A DNA stretch of 64,000 bases from Polytrichum commune (lineage: Eukaryota; Streptophyta; Polytrichopsida; Polytrichales; Polytrichaceae). A program made the position numbers and the translations under genes. Position 1 is the first letter of the stretch; every line of letters begins with the position of its first letter. Positions 1 to 11,009 of the stretch are shown one piece after another. The stretch lies in contig OX485807.1 in assembly GCA_950295325.1 (NCBI GenBank), forward strand, positions 29,359,666 through 29,423,665. Reading direction: 5' to 3'. The notes under the pieces were generated by a model. The model did not search any database. It was not told where the DNA came from and saw nothing but the letters and a program-made list of their open reading frames with translations.

Positions 1-42
1 CAATATGATTTTCTAAAAGCTAATGACAATTCAGTTGCTTGT

Positions 43-245
43 CACGGCCCCTAGATTTGCATTAGACCCACCTCTTTTTGATGAGTCTAACGCAATATCT
101 AGTAGACGACAAAACACTATCCACTTGGTGCCATGTAAGACACCATGTAGATTTTTCATCCGCTTCAAAATTATATGGTCCCTCAAACCCTCATGGTCTA
201 GTGTAAAGTGAACTTGGAACAGCCCTGGCTTCTTGAACAATCACT
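43..245 (+). repeat. M1-family dispersed repeat fragment
   Basis: This segment matches, at roughly 80% by eye, the reverse complement of 1006-1212 and of 34985-35200. It shares the words AGACCCACCTC, CTAACGCAATAT and CCATGTAGATTTTTCATCC. Longer family members end in GGGCCACTTCACACATGAG-like sequence, so this is probably an internal fragment of a non-autonomous DNA element. No coding capacity is seen; the short ORFs crossing it are chance. Confidence 0.6.
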
Positions 246-406
246 TGAATCATATATCACATGTCAAGGACCCTCATGCTCTAGTGTACTTAATCACCAC
301 ACTTTGTGTTTCAAGAGATGCAAAGGATTGTGTGAATAAGGTGGAAGCATCCAATTCGATTGGTGACCCAATTATGACACTTTAGTTGTATGAATCACAA
401 TTAATA

Positions 407-959
407 CTACACTAAATCTTGTATTTAGTGCACCATTTTTGTTGTCTTGCTTGATACTAATTGTAAACCTCCCATACAGTGTCACCAACACTAAGTGTAA
501 ACATAACATTATTTCTCATTCCTTGTAAAAAGCTTGGCCACTATAGATTTACAATGTTGGCAAATTGTCACTTTTAAGTGAATTTCATCCAAATTTCTTT
601 TTTGGAACATAGGAGGCGTGTGGCCACCTAACTATTTTTTTTGTCGAGTAGAGAGAAGATTAAACGGCTAGGAATCAAACCGCCAATCACTTCACTTGGT
701 TTTGGGTACCTCTTCACTATCCTCCGGTAGTTTAGGGTCATCTTGGACCAAATTTTTATCCAAATTTTAATCATTCATGACAATATTTATGTTATAAAGA
801 GAAATATACAAAATTTTGTTTCAATAATTGACTTGAATTACATCCAAATTTCAATCATCTATGACATTACTTGTAAAGTTATTCATTAGAAGTGTCACTA
901 CAAAAGTTACCACATTCATATAAAATACTATATGACACAAAATACAACATTTGGTGTGG
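407..959 (+). mobile_element. M2-family MITE interrupted by a SINE
   Basis: The left end reads CTACACTAAATCTTG...TTTAGTGCA and the right end TGACACAAAATACAAC...GGTGTGG, an imperfect terminal inverted repeat. Internal words (GTGTCACCAACA, CATCCAAATTT, GAAGTGTCA) recur in the same order at 15348-15725 and, inverted, at 25240-25632. A SINE lies inside at 597-750, so this element is older than that insertion. The TIR and size suggest a non-autonomous DNA transposon, perhaps hAT-like. No transposase is present. Confidence 0.65.
597..750 (-). mobile_element. tRNA-derived SINE (copy A)
   Basis: Read on the minus strand the element starts near 750 with TGGTCCAAGATGACCCTAAA and continues through ACTACCGGAGGATAGTG. 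A box-B-like stretch, GGCGGTTTGATTCC, and CTTCTCTCTACTCGAC follow, then a tail ending in AAAAAAG. The body matches the copy at 34175-34369, including the CCTCCTRTG 3' region. The word ATCCAAATTT occurs on both sides (587-596 and 757-766) and may be the target duplication, although the surrounding M2 element repeats this word naturally. Confidence 0.75.
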
Positions 960-1005
960 TGCGTTTGTATATTCAGGGCCCTTGATCTTGATGTACAAAC
1001 TATGT

Positions 1006-1450
1006 GATGGTCAAGAAGCCAAAGATGATCCAAGTTCGCTTTATACTATATTTCAAAGACATGAGGGACGAAAGAATTGAGTGGATGAAAAATCTACATG
1101 GCATCGTACATGACAACAAGTGGATAATGTTTTAAAGGTCTACCATATATTGCGTTAGGCCCATTAAAAGAAGGTGGGTCTAACATACAACTAGGCACCA
1201 TGGCTATGAAATAAATTTCCACTAGCTACTAGTAATATTGTAATGCCATGGTGGGGACCCAAACCCCAACATATGTTGTGGTCCCTCAACATGGTCCATT
1301 TTCAATCTACACTAAGCTTGAGGGTCTATCACTTGCAAATTTGGATCAGTTTTTCCCACATTTGGGATTTTGGATGATTTTAAGGGCCCTTGGATTTTCA
1401 TGGTATAGGCTCTTGTATGCGTGTGAAGCGGTCCTAAATCACATGATGTC
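1006..1450 (-). repeat. M1-family dispersed repeat, longer copy
   Basis: Two blocks match 34985-35430 in the same order. One carries TTAGGCCCATTAAAAGAAGG / TAGACCCATTAAAATGAGG, and the other carries CCTCAACATGGTCCATTTTC. The right end, TGTGAAGCGGTCCTAA, resembles the M1 terminus (GGRCCRCTTCACAC when inverted). With 43-245 this forms an inverted pair around the M2 element. It is a non-coding, non-autonomous element. Confidence 0.55.
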
Positions 1451-1741
1451 ATCATAATATCATGAACTCAATTGGATCAACATTATGGATTTGCTAAAAC
1501 AAGTGGCCAATCGCAAAAGTGCTATGCCCTAGTAGTATCTTGCACACATGGCCAATTTTGGTTGGCTATCCGACCAAGTCCCAAATTTGGTTCATTTTAG
1601 AGACCACTCTATACCAACAATCACTTGGAACTAGACTTCACTTGAAGAGTGAGAAACTAGTACCATATATGCGGCCAGTTATGGTTGGCTCTTTTCATAG
1701 GGGCCAAGCCAGTATGTGAATAATTGCATTGGAAACATCAA

Positions 1742-2935
1742 GGGCCACTTCAAACATGAGTCAAGGGCCATGACCACGTAATTGTAAAGGCCCTTGACTC
1801 TTGTTCAAAAGTTATACTAGATGTGTAACTACCATGGTATGATGGAATTTGCGTCAAACGCACCTCTTGGAGGTGGGCCTGACAAAAAATTCATCATACC
1901 ATGAAACATTATCCATAGTCTATCATGTAGAAATCCATGTAGACTTTTCACCCATGATAACTTCTTTTGACCCCCTAGGTCTTCACCTTCTAGTGTGAAG
2001 TGAACTTAGACAGTCTTGACCTTTTTGATCAACAAGAGATCTTAAAATGCACTTGTCACGGGACTTTAGTTCCATGTGTGAAGTGGCCTAAGGGCCTTGT
2101 GTGCTCAAGGTATCACATATAGGTACTTTTATGTTATGTGGGAGGTAGGCCGCCCTTACCATATTACCACGGGCCTTTAGGGCCACTTCACACACGAGCC
2201 AAGAGCCGTGACCATGAAATCACGAGAGCACAAAAGATATGTCCAACAACCATCCCAAGACACTTTCAAACTCATGTAGTGTGATCACGGGCCCACAAGT
2301 GTAGTGTGAAGTCATATGTGACTGGGCCTTGAACCAAATGTTATTTCAAAGAATTTCTATTGATTTGGGATCCTCAAACATGATAAAATATAATAAATGG
2401 ACGATTGTGAGATTTTGGAATGCCATGGTCTGCCCGTTTTGTGGTAAGCCTACCTCCAAGAGGTGGTTTTTGAAAATAGTCCAAGTGACCATGAAATATG
2501 GTTCAGTCAATGCCATGTAGGAATCCATGTAGACTTTACATCCATCTTGCATTCACATACTCCATTGGTCCCTCAAACATAGTGTGAAGCGGACTTGAAC
2601 CGGCTCCGCCTTTTTCCACCAATGAGAGTGCTTGAAGTGTGATCGTTAGAGGCTCTCAATCTCATGTGTGAAGTGATCCTAAGCCTACCTCCAAGAAGTG
2701 GTTTCACAATTACAATCCAAGTGACCATGAAACATGATCCATTGAATGCCATGTAGGAATCCATGTAGACTTTACATCCATCTTGCATTGACTTTGCTCC
2801 GTTGGTCCCTCAAGCGTAGTGTGAAACGAACTTGGACCGGCTCGGCCTTTTCGACCAATAAGAGATTTTAGAATGCAACAGTCGCGGGCCCTCAGTCTCG
2901 TGTGCGAAGTGGCCCTTGGTCCACCTACTTCTTCT
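1742..2935 (+). repeat. Cluster of M1-family MITEs
   Basis: Several imperfect copies lie head to tail. GGGCCACTTCACACACGAG-like ends occur near 1743 and 2190, and complementary ends (ATGTGTGAAGTGGCC-like) near 2070, 2660 and 2905. The word CCATGTAGGAATCCATGTAG occurs at 2513 and 2752, a spacing of 239 bp, with a weaker relative near 1925. The copies also share TAGTGTGAAGYGRACTTG. This is a local nest of one MITE family rather than a strict tandem array. No gene is seen; the overlapping ORFs are low-complexity shadows. Confidence 0.6.
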
Positions 2936-3289
2936 TCTACTACTACTACTACTGCATCTAATAAACCGTCGACGCCACTCTCATAGATTCTCCGGCTCGT
3001 TTTGTCCTCACTCGTGCACCTTGGTGATGAGTTGCCAAAAAGAGCCATTTGTTTTCTAGTATAATATGTTAAGGTACTTGTTGAGGCCCTAGAGACGTTG
3101 AGAGCTCAAAGACCAAGAGCTTGAAGAGAGGGAGCCTTTTCATTGGCGGAGAGACCCTTGACTCATGCTTGTTTTTTCTCGATTTTTATTATGTATAGAC
3201 TTGGTGGGTTGACTATGCTTGGATGGCATGATTCTCGTGTGCGGAGGACTATAGTCTATGACATGGAATGACAATTTGGTCGATGCCAA

Positions 3290-3800
3290 GGACTGTGTGA
3301 TCAAAGAACACATAACTTAACCGTTGTCCAAAGATCACATGGTTGTCGTCAAAGACACCATGGATGTGGCTGACAATCAAAACGTCACGGCCAAAACATT
3401 ATGTGACCAAACATTCAAGAAGTCTTGGCATTTGTTCTCTCCATGTTGCGGTCATTCTAGCGATTTGATGGTCCTTGGTCATCAATGGGAACACGATCTG
3501 GTGAATGTCAAGGACCACATCGCCATGGCCAACGACTGCGTGGCCAACAATCCATGATGCCATGTATGGCTTGGGTTGTGCTCTCTATGGCAAAGAAAAA
3601 ATTGAGTTTCTGATGGCCAAAGACTGTAAATTTTCCATGTTTGTGGGAGTTGTGTGCAATATGAACAAAGACGATAACCAAGAACAAAACATGGTGCATG
3701 CCAAAGACCCAAAAAATTCAAAGACCAATATATAGCCATGGCCAAAGAATATAGTGCTGGTGGCCAACAACCACGTAACCAAGGACCACACGGGGGGGGG
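3290..3800 (+). repeat. J-family repeat, rich in TGGCCA words
   Basis: The text is dominated by ATGGCCAA and CAAAGAC words. The 3640-3700 part (GTTGTGTGCAATATGAACAA...) matches the inverted 6895-6950 part of the copy at 6600-7070. A 10-base G run follows at 3791. Six-frame ORFs of up to 124 codons cross it but follow the repeated words and show no protein motif, so no CDS is called. Confidence 0.45.
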
Positions 3801-3814
3801 GAGACAACACTGGT

Positions 3815-4570
3815 TGCTAGTGTTGGTGTGAATGAGGGATGCTTCACCTGGATCAAAGCTACGAGTTCTTATGTAAACCCAAGGCATGTTTACTTAGCAA
3901 GGTTATGGGTACCAAAGACCAAACATCTTAAGCACTTATCTAAATAAAGTACGATCAAAACCAAACACCTATAAATCTTGCACAATATGTTCAAATTGAT
4001 CATGAATATGTACACCATATGAACATTTGTTATAAATCTTGATCTTAAGTTGTAAACGATTGGAACTATAAACCCTTGTAACTTTTGCACAAGGTGTTCA
4101 AACGATGTCAAAAAATAGTGAAGCATAACTGCAAATCTAGGGGAATATTTAGTTCATGTCATTCAAGTTTATTCCCCATGTGGCATGCAATGTGTATACA
4201 TCGTATTATATCTTACTATTCCTATAAAATTATAGCAATATATTGGATCGGCGGTGTTTACTAACTCACTTATAACTTTTGGTGTATGTAAATCACGATT
4301 AGAAAATTTGTAATACACAACCAAAAACTAATCCAAAGCTCATTGTAGACATCGGTTGCCAATGGTTTGTGATTTATAAGTTGAATGAAAGTGTACAAAT
4401 ACAAAATATCCAATGAAGCTCAATTGATGTGGAAATGATGACAATATATAAATAAGTGATTGAGAGACATAGTAGAATTGGTCAATGTGAGAAATTCGTT
4501 ATTGAACTGGACAACGATACTTTGCAAAAGAGTGATGTGCACCCATTTGAAATTGGATAAACATCAAGCT
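3815..4570. other. AT-rich stretch, nothing recognised
   Basis: No ORF with protein-like character, no RNA gene and no terminal repeats were found here. The text has ordinary AT-rich intergenic character. Confidence 0.4.
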
Positions 4571-4572
4571 AA

Positions 4573-5150
4573 GGCCCAATTTACACCATGGACCATGAAG
4601 TCATACCATGGAAGATGGCCTTCTTTCATGATCTGACTTCATGGTGCAACTTCCATGGTCCCATTTTTAAAAATAAAATAAAATAAAATAAAAATAAAAA
4701 ATAACAATCTACAAAGTCTTTGGGCCCCTCACTAGGTGTAAACAAAATGTGGACCAAGAGAATGACCATGCACCCAAAAAATGAATGTGCTTATTTTTTT
4801 TCAATATATGTTCAACAAGGGCAATTTGAAAAGGAAAAAAAAAACTGACCATCCTTTTGTCCTCTATTGTCTTCTTCTTTACTTCCCCTAAAAAAATCTT
4901 AAAATTATTATTATATAAATATTTACTAGAGCACCACTTTTGCCTCTCCCACTGCAAAACATGTTGGACCATGTTAGTGGATGATGTAGGCCTTAAAATA
5001 CGTCTTTTGGAGACCTCGAACTACATGATCACTCTAACATCTTTTTTTCTTTGGTGTAAACCGAAGTGGTCCCGGGACGAATTCAAGAGCCAATCACATA
5101 TTTTACAGGGTCTTGGGACAACTTCATGGTCCATGGTGTAAACAAGCCCC
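4573..5150. mobile_element. M4 MITE with TIR around TTTACACCATGGACC
   Basis: The left end reads GGCCCAATTTACACCATGGA and, inverted, the right end reads GGGGCTTGTTTACACCATGG, giving a TIR of about 28 bp. The right half (CAAATCACATATTTTA preceded by GTGTAAACCGAAGTGG) recurs at 46440-46597. G/C-rich ends and a TIR without a transposase fit a PIF/Harbinger-type or hAT-type MITE. No clear target duplication was found: TAA on the left, AAA on the right. Confidence 0.7.
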
Positions 5151-5154
5151 AAAC

Positions 5155-6375
5155 AACATGGTCTCTCACTCTCGAGCCTTGTTTTGTCTCATCCAAACTT
5201 GCCCTCATTTCATGTCTACCATAAGTACACTCATTTTTCAGGCTACCTCACAAATTGATACAAAGTGCAAAGTGCCATCATACTCAAAGACGCATTATTT
5301 TTGGTGCTTTAGAATTTAATTTCACATGACTCAAGTGGTTAGCACAATCTTCTTTAGTTTAAAGCATTGGTCAAATTAAGAAGCAAACATTCTTCCACAT
5401 TGATGACTATAATGTAAAATACTCATACAAACATTGTATAACACAATGTATAAAAGTTTAAAACTCTCACATAAGCATCAACTCTTAGATATATTAGAGC
5501 CCAAAAATAGTTTCACCATGTACAAAGTCTTAGTCATTCTAGATGAAAAGATTACGAGCTTGCTTTTAGCTTCAATGAGATCAACATATAGTAGACTTCA
5601 CAAGTATGTATTAACTCCTCCAACCAAGTTAAAATCACCACATGTCCATGTCCTCAAAATCATTGTTCAATGTGTATTTATCCTTGAATATTGGCAAAAG
5701 AACCTTCCGTCAATTGTCGATACATTGAATATGCACCTAAAATTTCACCAACTCCCTCAAGGCATTGCTCCCAAAAGCAATTGTGTAGCCATAACTCTCT
5801 TCTAAGGGAGCTCACTCTTATTTTATGGTAAGGCTAAATATGGTAATAATTCTTTAGATGTCGGCACCCATGCCATACAATCTTTTGTCAATGTGATATA
5901 TATACACACACAATCTTCAAGCTCCATGAGCATTTGCTCTCTATGTTTGTAGGCAACATCCCACAATATCACCAACTCATGAACACAAAACATAGAGTGA
6001 ATGTATAATGTGGCTTACTGTTGGTAACTCTTTAGTGTGACCCACAATTTCCAACATCAGCCAAGTAACTACTTAGTATTTAACCCTAGTTGCATGCATC
6101 ATGTTCCCGTGATACACCCACATCCTTCCCCCAGTTTGGAGGTCTTTCAAATGCACCTTATTATCAATCCAATAACAAAATTGTAACCTACAAATTGGAA
6201 CTCTAATGTCAAATAACTTAATGTAGATTATGATTACCCTCCCTTGATTTAGTTATGATTATTAACAGTGCATGTGTGTCAATTCCTCACACGAATATTG
6301 GGTGAATACCTAGCCTCCCCTCCAACACACACACACACACACACACATGTATATATGTATAAAATAAAATAGTGA
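5155..6375. other. Intergenic stretch with a CA microsatellite
   Basis: A (CA)n run lies at about 6327-6347. A 123-codon ORF at 5434-5805 (+) has no recognisable motif, and its composition matches the flanks, so it is not called as a gene. Nothing else was identified. Confidence 0.4.
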
Positions 6376-6379
6376 TGAC

Positions 6380-6575
6380 TATTGAATCTAGTCTTGAGGC
6401 TTTGAAATCTTATGAGCACATAGTCCAATATGTTTTTAATAGATACATTGTAAGACATCCGTTTTTGACCCAACCTAACCACAAACCACTGAAACATAGG
6501 TGTCCATTTGAGATGAATAATTGAATAAGGCCCCAATACCTTACTATGAAAAGCGTGGTCTTCACGCATGCTAGA
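6380..6575 (+). repeat. M3-family repeat fragment
   Basis: Shared words with other M3 copies are CTATTGAATCTAG, TGAGCACATAGTCCAATAT and CATAGGTGTCCATTTGAGATG. The closest relatives are 43413-43815 and 20380-20690. It is non-coding. Confidence 0.5.
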
Positions 6576-6599
6576 TCAATCTTTTCCATACCATATTTT

Positions 6600-7070
6600 T
6601 CATAACTTTATGCAATTTGGTGGATGGCATGGACCGTGTGGCCAAAGGCCGTGTGGCTTTGGCCAACAAGCACGATGATTTTTGGCCATGGCGTTGTGGT
6701 TGATGACAACAACATCATGGTCTTGGGTTCTTTGGTACACGGGATCCAAATGTTTCATCTTATGTTCTCATGAAGATGACCAATGAACATTGAATTGCTA
6801 GGAACATGTAAATGAGTGCCACAATATTTTGATAATTTGTCACTTCATCTTTGGCCATGGCAATATGGTATGTGGTTTTAGTTCTTTGACATCCACTATT
6901 TTGTACTCTTGGCTATGGTCTTTGTCTATGTTATGCACAAAACTCACAACAAGTAAAATGTGTGATCGTTGGCCACATGATCCTTGGAATCCACAATATT
7001 GTATTCCATACTTTGACAAGCTCTATGTCAAACTCCAAAGTTATCCCATGGAGATTGAAAAGCCCTTATA
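6600..7070 (-). repeat. J-family repeat, inverted copy
   Basis: When reverse-complemented, the text around 6890-6960 aligns with 3640-3705 and the TGGCCATGG-rich part aligns with the rest of the 3290-3800 copy. The two copies lie in opposite orientation about 3 kb apart. Confidence 0.45.
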
Positions 7071-7479
7071 GATCTCAAGATCTCAAGATCCAAGAGTCTC
7101 AAGGTCTCATACATAGGGGGGTTTAAGAATATTTCTTGACTATTTTTGGGGTTAAAAGTGTTAGAAAATGATCCTATCCATAAATAGCCCATTCATCACA
7201 TGTATCATTCTAATAAGAGGATACACTAGATAGCATGAATCATGAAAAAAATAGACTTGTAGTATTGTCCTAGACTTGAATACATACGATGTGTATCTAA
7301 TCACCGTTGCCACATACTACATAATGTTTGTGTTGCTTCTATTTATGAAGTTGCACGAAATATAGATTGAGTTTGTAATACGAATGAAAATATCAATTTC
7401 ATGTTTGTTAACGGGATGCACAATTTATCAAGTATCTAGTGAACACACACTTGGTCCTTCAAGGGTGAGAAAATGTCAA

Positions 7480-7700
7480 AAGTTTGTAGTGGGTTCTAGG
7501 TCAATATATTTTCGAACACTCTTTCGCTCATCATTCAATATTCTTTATTCAATACCATTCCTCCTTGGACAACCCACTTTAAGCTTGGTCACTTCACAAT
7601 TGCTTAAACTATCGAGAACTTGGATATTTGTTCAAACTCTCAATATTTGGAGTTGTGGTTAAAAGTCAAGCATCAAACTCGCAAAAGCTGCAAGTTCAAA
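7480..7700 (+). repeat. K-family repeat, copy 1
   Basis: It shares an ordered series of words with 8232-8450 and 15062-15250: CCATTYCTCCTTG, CACTTTRAGC, TTGCTYRAACYATCRA and ACTTGRADATTKGTCAA. There are three same-strand copies. Some stretches look codon-like but no long frame is shared, so a decayed element is more likely than a gene. Confidence 0.5.
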
Positions 7701-7946
7701 GTCTCAACTCTAGGTATAATATTTCCTTTACCCCCCTATAGAAGGAGCCTACTCATTGATGGTGGGAATCAACTACTCATGTTTATTCACCCAAAGTCAC
7801 TTTGCACTCGAGCTTTCAACTCGAGACTTACACTTTCTACCGAACTTGCAACACCTCAATGAAGTATTCATGAATCCCATGCAAAAAGTCCCCAACAAGC
7901 TCCTTGTCATTTTTGGCAAGTACTTGCTCAAAATCACAATTCATCT

Positions 7947-8211
7947 AAATAAATAAATAAATAAATGACCAATGTGACAATCAATGTGAATTTGAGCATG
8001 TTGGCCTTACCCTGCTCAAGAATTCTCTTGGTGCAAGGTGGGATTTATTGCATACCTTGCAGCGGGTGGGCTCTTGGAATCCTACCTACTTAGCTAGTGT
8101 TTTCTATCAAGTAGAGAGAAGATTTCACATCATGAATCGAATTGCCAACCACTTCATTTGAAAACGGGCACCTCTCCACTATCACCCGGTAGTTTAGGGT
8201 GATCTTGGACC
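7947..8211 (-). mobile_element. tRNA-derived SINE (copy B) with target duplication
   Basis: Read on the minus strand, the head is GGTCCAAGATCACCCTAAAC. A box-B-like GGCAATTCGATTC, CTTCTCTCTACTTGATAG and a 3' region CCCACCTTGCACCAAGAG follow. The tail is an (ATTT)n tract, which is (AAAT)n on the plus strand at 7947-7966. The flanks carry TCACAATTCATCT (7934-7946) and TCACAATTTATCT (8212-8224), a 13-bp target duplication with one mismatch. The 3' region is shared with copies C and D but not with copies A and E, so two SINE subfamilies use the same tRNA-like head. Confidence 0.85.
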
Positions 8212-8231
8212 TCACAATTTATCTCATGAAA

Positions 8232-8450
8232 GAAACCGAAGAATGTCAAAACTTGGAACTCTTGTTTCGCTGATCCCAAACCAATGAGCCTTCAAGCATT
8301 CTTTGGATTGTCATGGATTTTCCCTTCGTTTATTACTATTTCTCCTTGTGAATTACTGCATTCAACGTGATCACTTTACACTTGCTCAAACTATTGAAAA
8401 CTTGAAAATTGGTCAAGATCCCAATGTTTTGAACTAGGGTCTCATGTTGT
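8232..8450 (+). repeat. K-family repeat, copy 2
   Basis: It aligns with 7480-7700 and 15062-15250 through TTTCTCCTTGTGAATTAC, CACTTTACACTTGCTCAAAC and GAAAATTGGTCAAG. It lies directly beyond the SINE B target duplication. Confidence 0.5.
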
Positions 8451-8729
8451 CACCCAAACCCACTAGGGTGTTGATGATGTTCACATGGTGAACATGTTTA
8501 TTATCAATATGTCCCTAATATGTACTTATTATGCAAGATTTAGGGGCGTTGATTTTGGGTGGGGTGTTGGTTTTAGCATCCTCCACCTTATTTTAAGTGT
8601 GCCAATAGTTGTGAAGTTGACCACATTGGTTATACAAATTAGTGAAGGTGATACTTAATTTCTTTACGCTATGAAATCAATACCACCAAAAGATCCATGT
8701 ATCACAATTCATCTCAGCACTTCTCACAT

Positions 8730-8995
8730 AATATATTATTCATAGCTACACTATTCACTGAAAACATGTGCATTATTTGATGACAAGCATGTGTTTGCGT
8801 ATTTATTTTTTTATCACTCTACAAACACCTTTAAACATGCACTAATTTTCTTGAGATATATGATAAATGAACATGTATTCATGAATTCAATATCACAATA
8901 CAATAAAATAAACCAGTCCTCGCTAATTTTGAGATTTGGCAAATAGTGTGTGTTTTGGGAATTAGTGCCACATGCACTATTTGGGATAATCGGTG
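8730..8995 (+). repeat. L-family repeat, copy 1
   Basis: It aligns in the same orientation with 30530-30785. Shared words include TTTTATCACTC, ACCTTWRWWCATGCA, TTTGAGATTTGGC and GGGATAAT. It carries no coding signal. Confidence 0.5.
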
Positions 8996-9243
8996 TAGAA
9001 GTTGTTAATGTGGGGCTTTTGCATCCACTGCATTACTGCACTACTCCCTTTTATAGTTTTAAAAATAGAGAGAAAAAAAATCGCTATGTTTTTGTCACAC
9101 TTAGTTGCCTTTACATGATCTACATGGGTTGATTGAAGACGCCATGCCCGGGAAAAACAAAATACCATTTGAGCAAGAGTCAATAATCCCTATATTACAC
9201 CGTGGACATGATTTCACCTCCATGAGAATATAGTGTGGATTTA

Positions 9244-9560
9244 GGCCCGGTACACATGGGGTCCCACATCCTAAGTCCCAAGTCAATTGAGGTCAATCTA
9301 TGCAATCTCAACCGTTGAGAGCACAGAAGTTGGGGCTTACCACTTCACACATGGCAACATTTTTTTGGAGGTGAGGCTTGGGACTTGTGTTGCCTGTTAA
9401 GTTGAGCTAAAAGTTAAACCCAACTCTAAAACCAAGTCCTGTGAATATTTTTGCATAAAATAATCAATATATTACTTTAATGATGATTAGCCATATTTTA
9501 GTGGTTATTTGAGGGTCAAAAGTTGGGACTTGGGACTTGGGACCCTGTGTGAACCGGCCC
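9244..9560 (-). mobile_element. Tourist-like (PIF/Harbinger) MITE with TTA duplication
   Basis: The element begins GGCCCGGTACACATGGGGTC and ends, when inverted, in GGGCCGGTTCACACAGGGTC. It is flanked by TTA on both sides (9241-9243 and 9561-9563). A TIR beginning GGSCC with a 3-bp TTA target duplication is diagnostic of the PIF/Harbinger superfamily. Next to the TIR lie repeats of AAGTCCC. Related copies are at 18056-18373 and 32331-32580. The internal words AACACAAGTCCCAAGCCTCRC and CCATATTTTA recur there. It has no ORF and depends on a transposase elsewhere. Confidence 0.85.
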
Positions 9561-9654
9561 TTAGTGTAAGTTTTGTGACACCTACCATGGGAGAGGGTGA
9601 AAGCAAAGAGAATCGTTGCATAGCTCAACACCAATTTTATATTACGTCATTTTT

Positions 9655-9785
9655 GAAATTTAGTGTCACCAACTACTTGGAATTCCACGATGCTCGAACT
9701 GTTTACCACGTACATATCTAATTTTTGGTTATCCACAAAGATTGAAGTGGTTGCTTGGGCAGTAGAGAACATTGACATGTTCACT
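9655..9785 (+). repeat. M2-family fragment
   Basis: It matches 14884-14985 through ATTTAGTGTCACCAACTA, GATGCTCGAACTGTTTAC and ACATATCTAATTTT. Only one side of the element is kept. Confidence 0.45.
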
Positions 9786-9949
9786 TGATTTACAATTACA
9801 TTATTGATGAAATGAAATTGATTTTAAAGTCCGGGAAACTGAAAAGGCTAATGGAACTGAAAGTACATCAAGGTGGTACATTGTGATGAAAAGGTATAGG
9901 ATTGCATAGCTTGGAATAGTGAGTGTCAATAAATACCATATTTGTGTAG

Positions 9950-10860
9950 TGAGAAGTGATCATGACCACCTTTTCTTAAAATTTGTCATTAATCAAGTGG
10001 TGGTCCCACTTCATTTTACACGAGGTCACCAAAGATGGCAATGACGATGGGCAAATATGACAAAAACATGGATGAGAAAGTGACATGAAAGTGACATATA
10101 TGCTTGGTCCAATCATAAATAATATATGGTGGTCACCCATATTTTGCGAGAGAAACCAAATGGAAACCAAGTAAGTTGTCTCAGCGGAAGATAAGGTGAC
10201 CATGATAGAATAAAATCATTCTTTTGTAGACATTGTTAAATATGTGTAGTTTAGACAATGTATGGTTCTGATATATATATTTTTTCATTCTCGTTAAAAT
10301 ACAACCTCATGGTTTAAGTCCACTTTACATTGTGTTTTGTGATTAAGGTTTCAGAAAGTGTCGTGGATTTATCTTGATCATGGTCTTTCGATCGCCAACC
10401 ATTACCTTGAGAAATCCTCACAACCCTTGGTCACGGCCCTAAGGTCATCAAAGCCAAATGGTCATTTCAAGCTTTGCACCCACTCCTTTTAGATTGCGAA
10501 GCACACAATTAGTACGAGATGATTGCCAATTTCAACTTCTGATCTAAGCAATCATTTGCCTCATAATTTATTGAACTCATATAAACTTTGTCGAAGTGAA
10601 GTTTGTTGTGTGGCACTAAATGGATCATATAGGTGTTCCCCAAGTACGTGGACTTATTCAGCTTAGACTAGTGACCATATTTTGAGCACGTAGTTCCATC
10701 TCTTTGAAACACGTATATGTTTAAATGCTCTTCAATGCATATTCAACCACACACCACTCAAATATAGCCATCCAACTAGAAGAAAACATATGACCTTGAA
10801 AGGCCCACTTACCTTAGTGTAACTCCCAGTAAGGTAATCTATTTGACACTTAAATCAAGT
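9950..10860 (+). repeat. M3 full-length-type repeat, copy 1
   Basis: It aligns in order with 36640-37990. Shared words include GTCCCACTTC, GGATGAGAAAGTGACATG, GTGGTCACC, ATTTTGCG and GTCCACTTTACAT. The second half (ACACAATTAGTACGAGATGA, TTTTGAGCACGTAG, TTTGAAACACGTATAT) is the part that recurs at many other sites. Copy 36640 carries an extra SINE that this copy lacks. No transposase or terminal repeat was identified. Confidence 0.6.
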
Positions 10861-10864
10861 TAAA

Positions 10865-10966
10865 AAAAATAGTATACTAGTGTGACTAGTTGAAATCGAT
10901 GAACAACAAACTTGGGAGACACAACTTTGTATCGTACCCTCCATGGTAGGTGTTGTTTATTGTACT

Positions 10967-11009
<43 letters not shown>

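Noticed and set aside
5434-5805. 123-codon ORF as a gene
   Set aside because: It has no motif, its composition equals that of the flanks, and it has no promoter, splice or repeat-protein signs.
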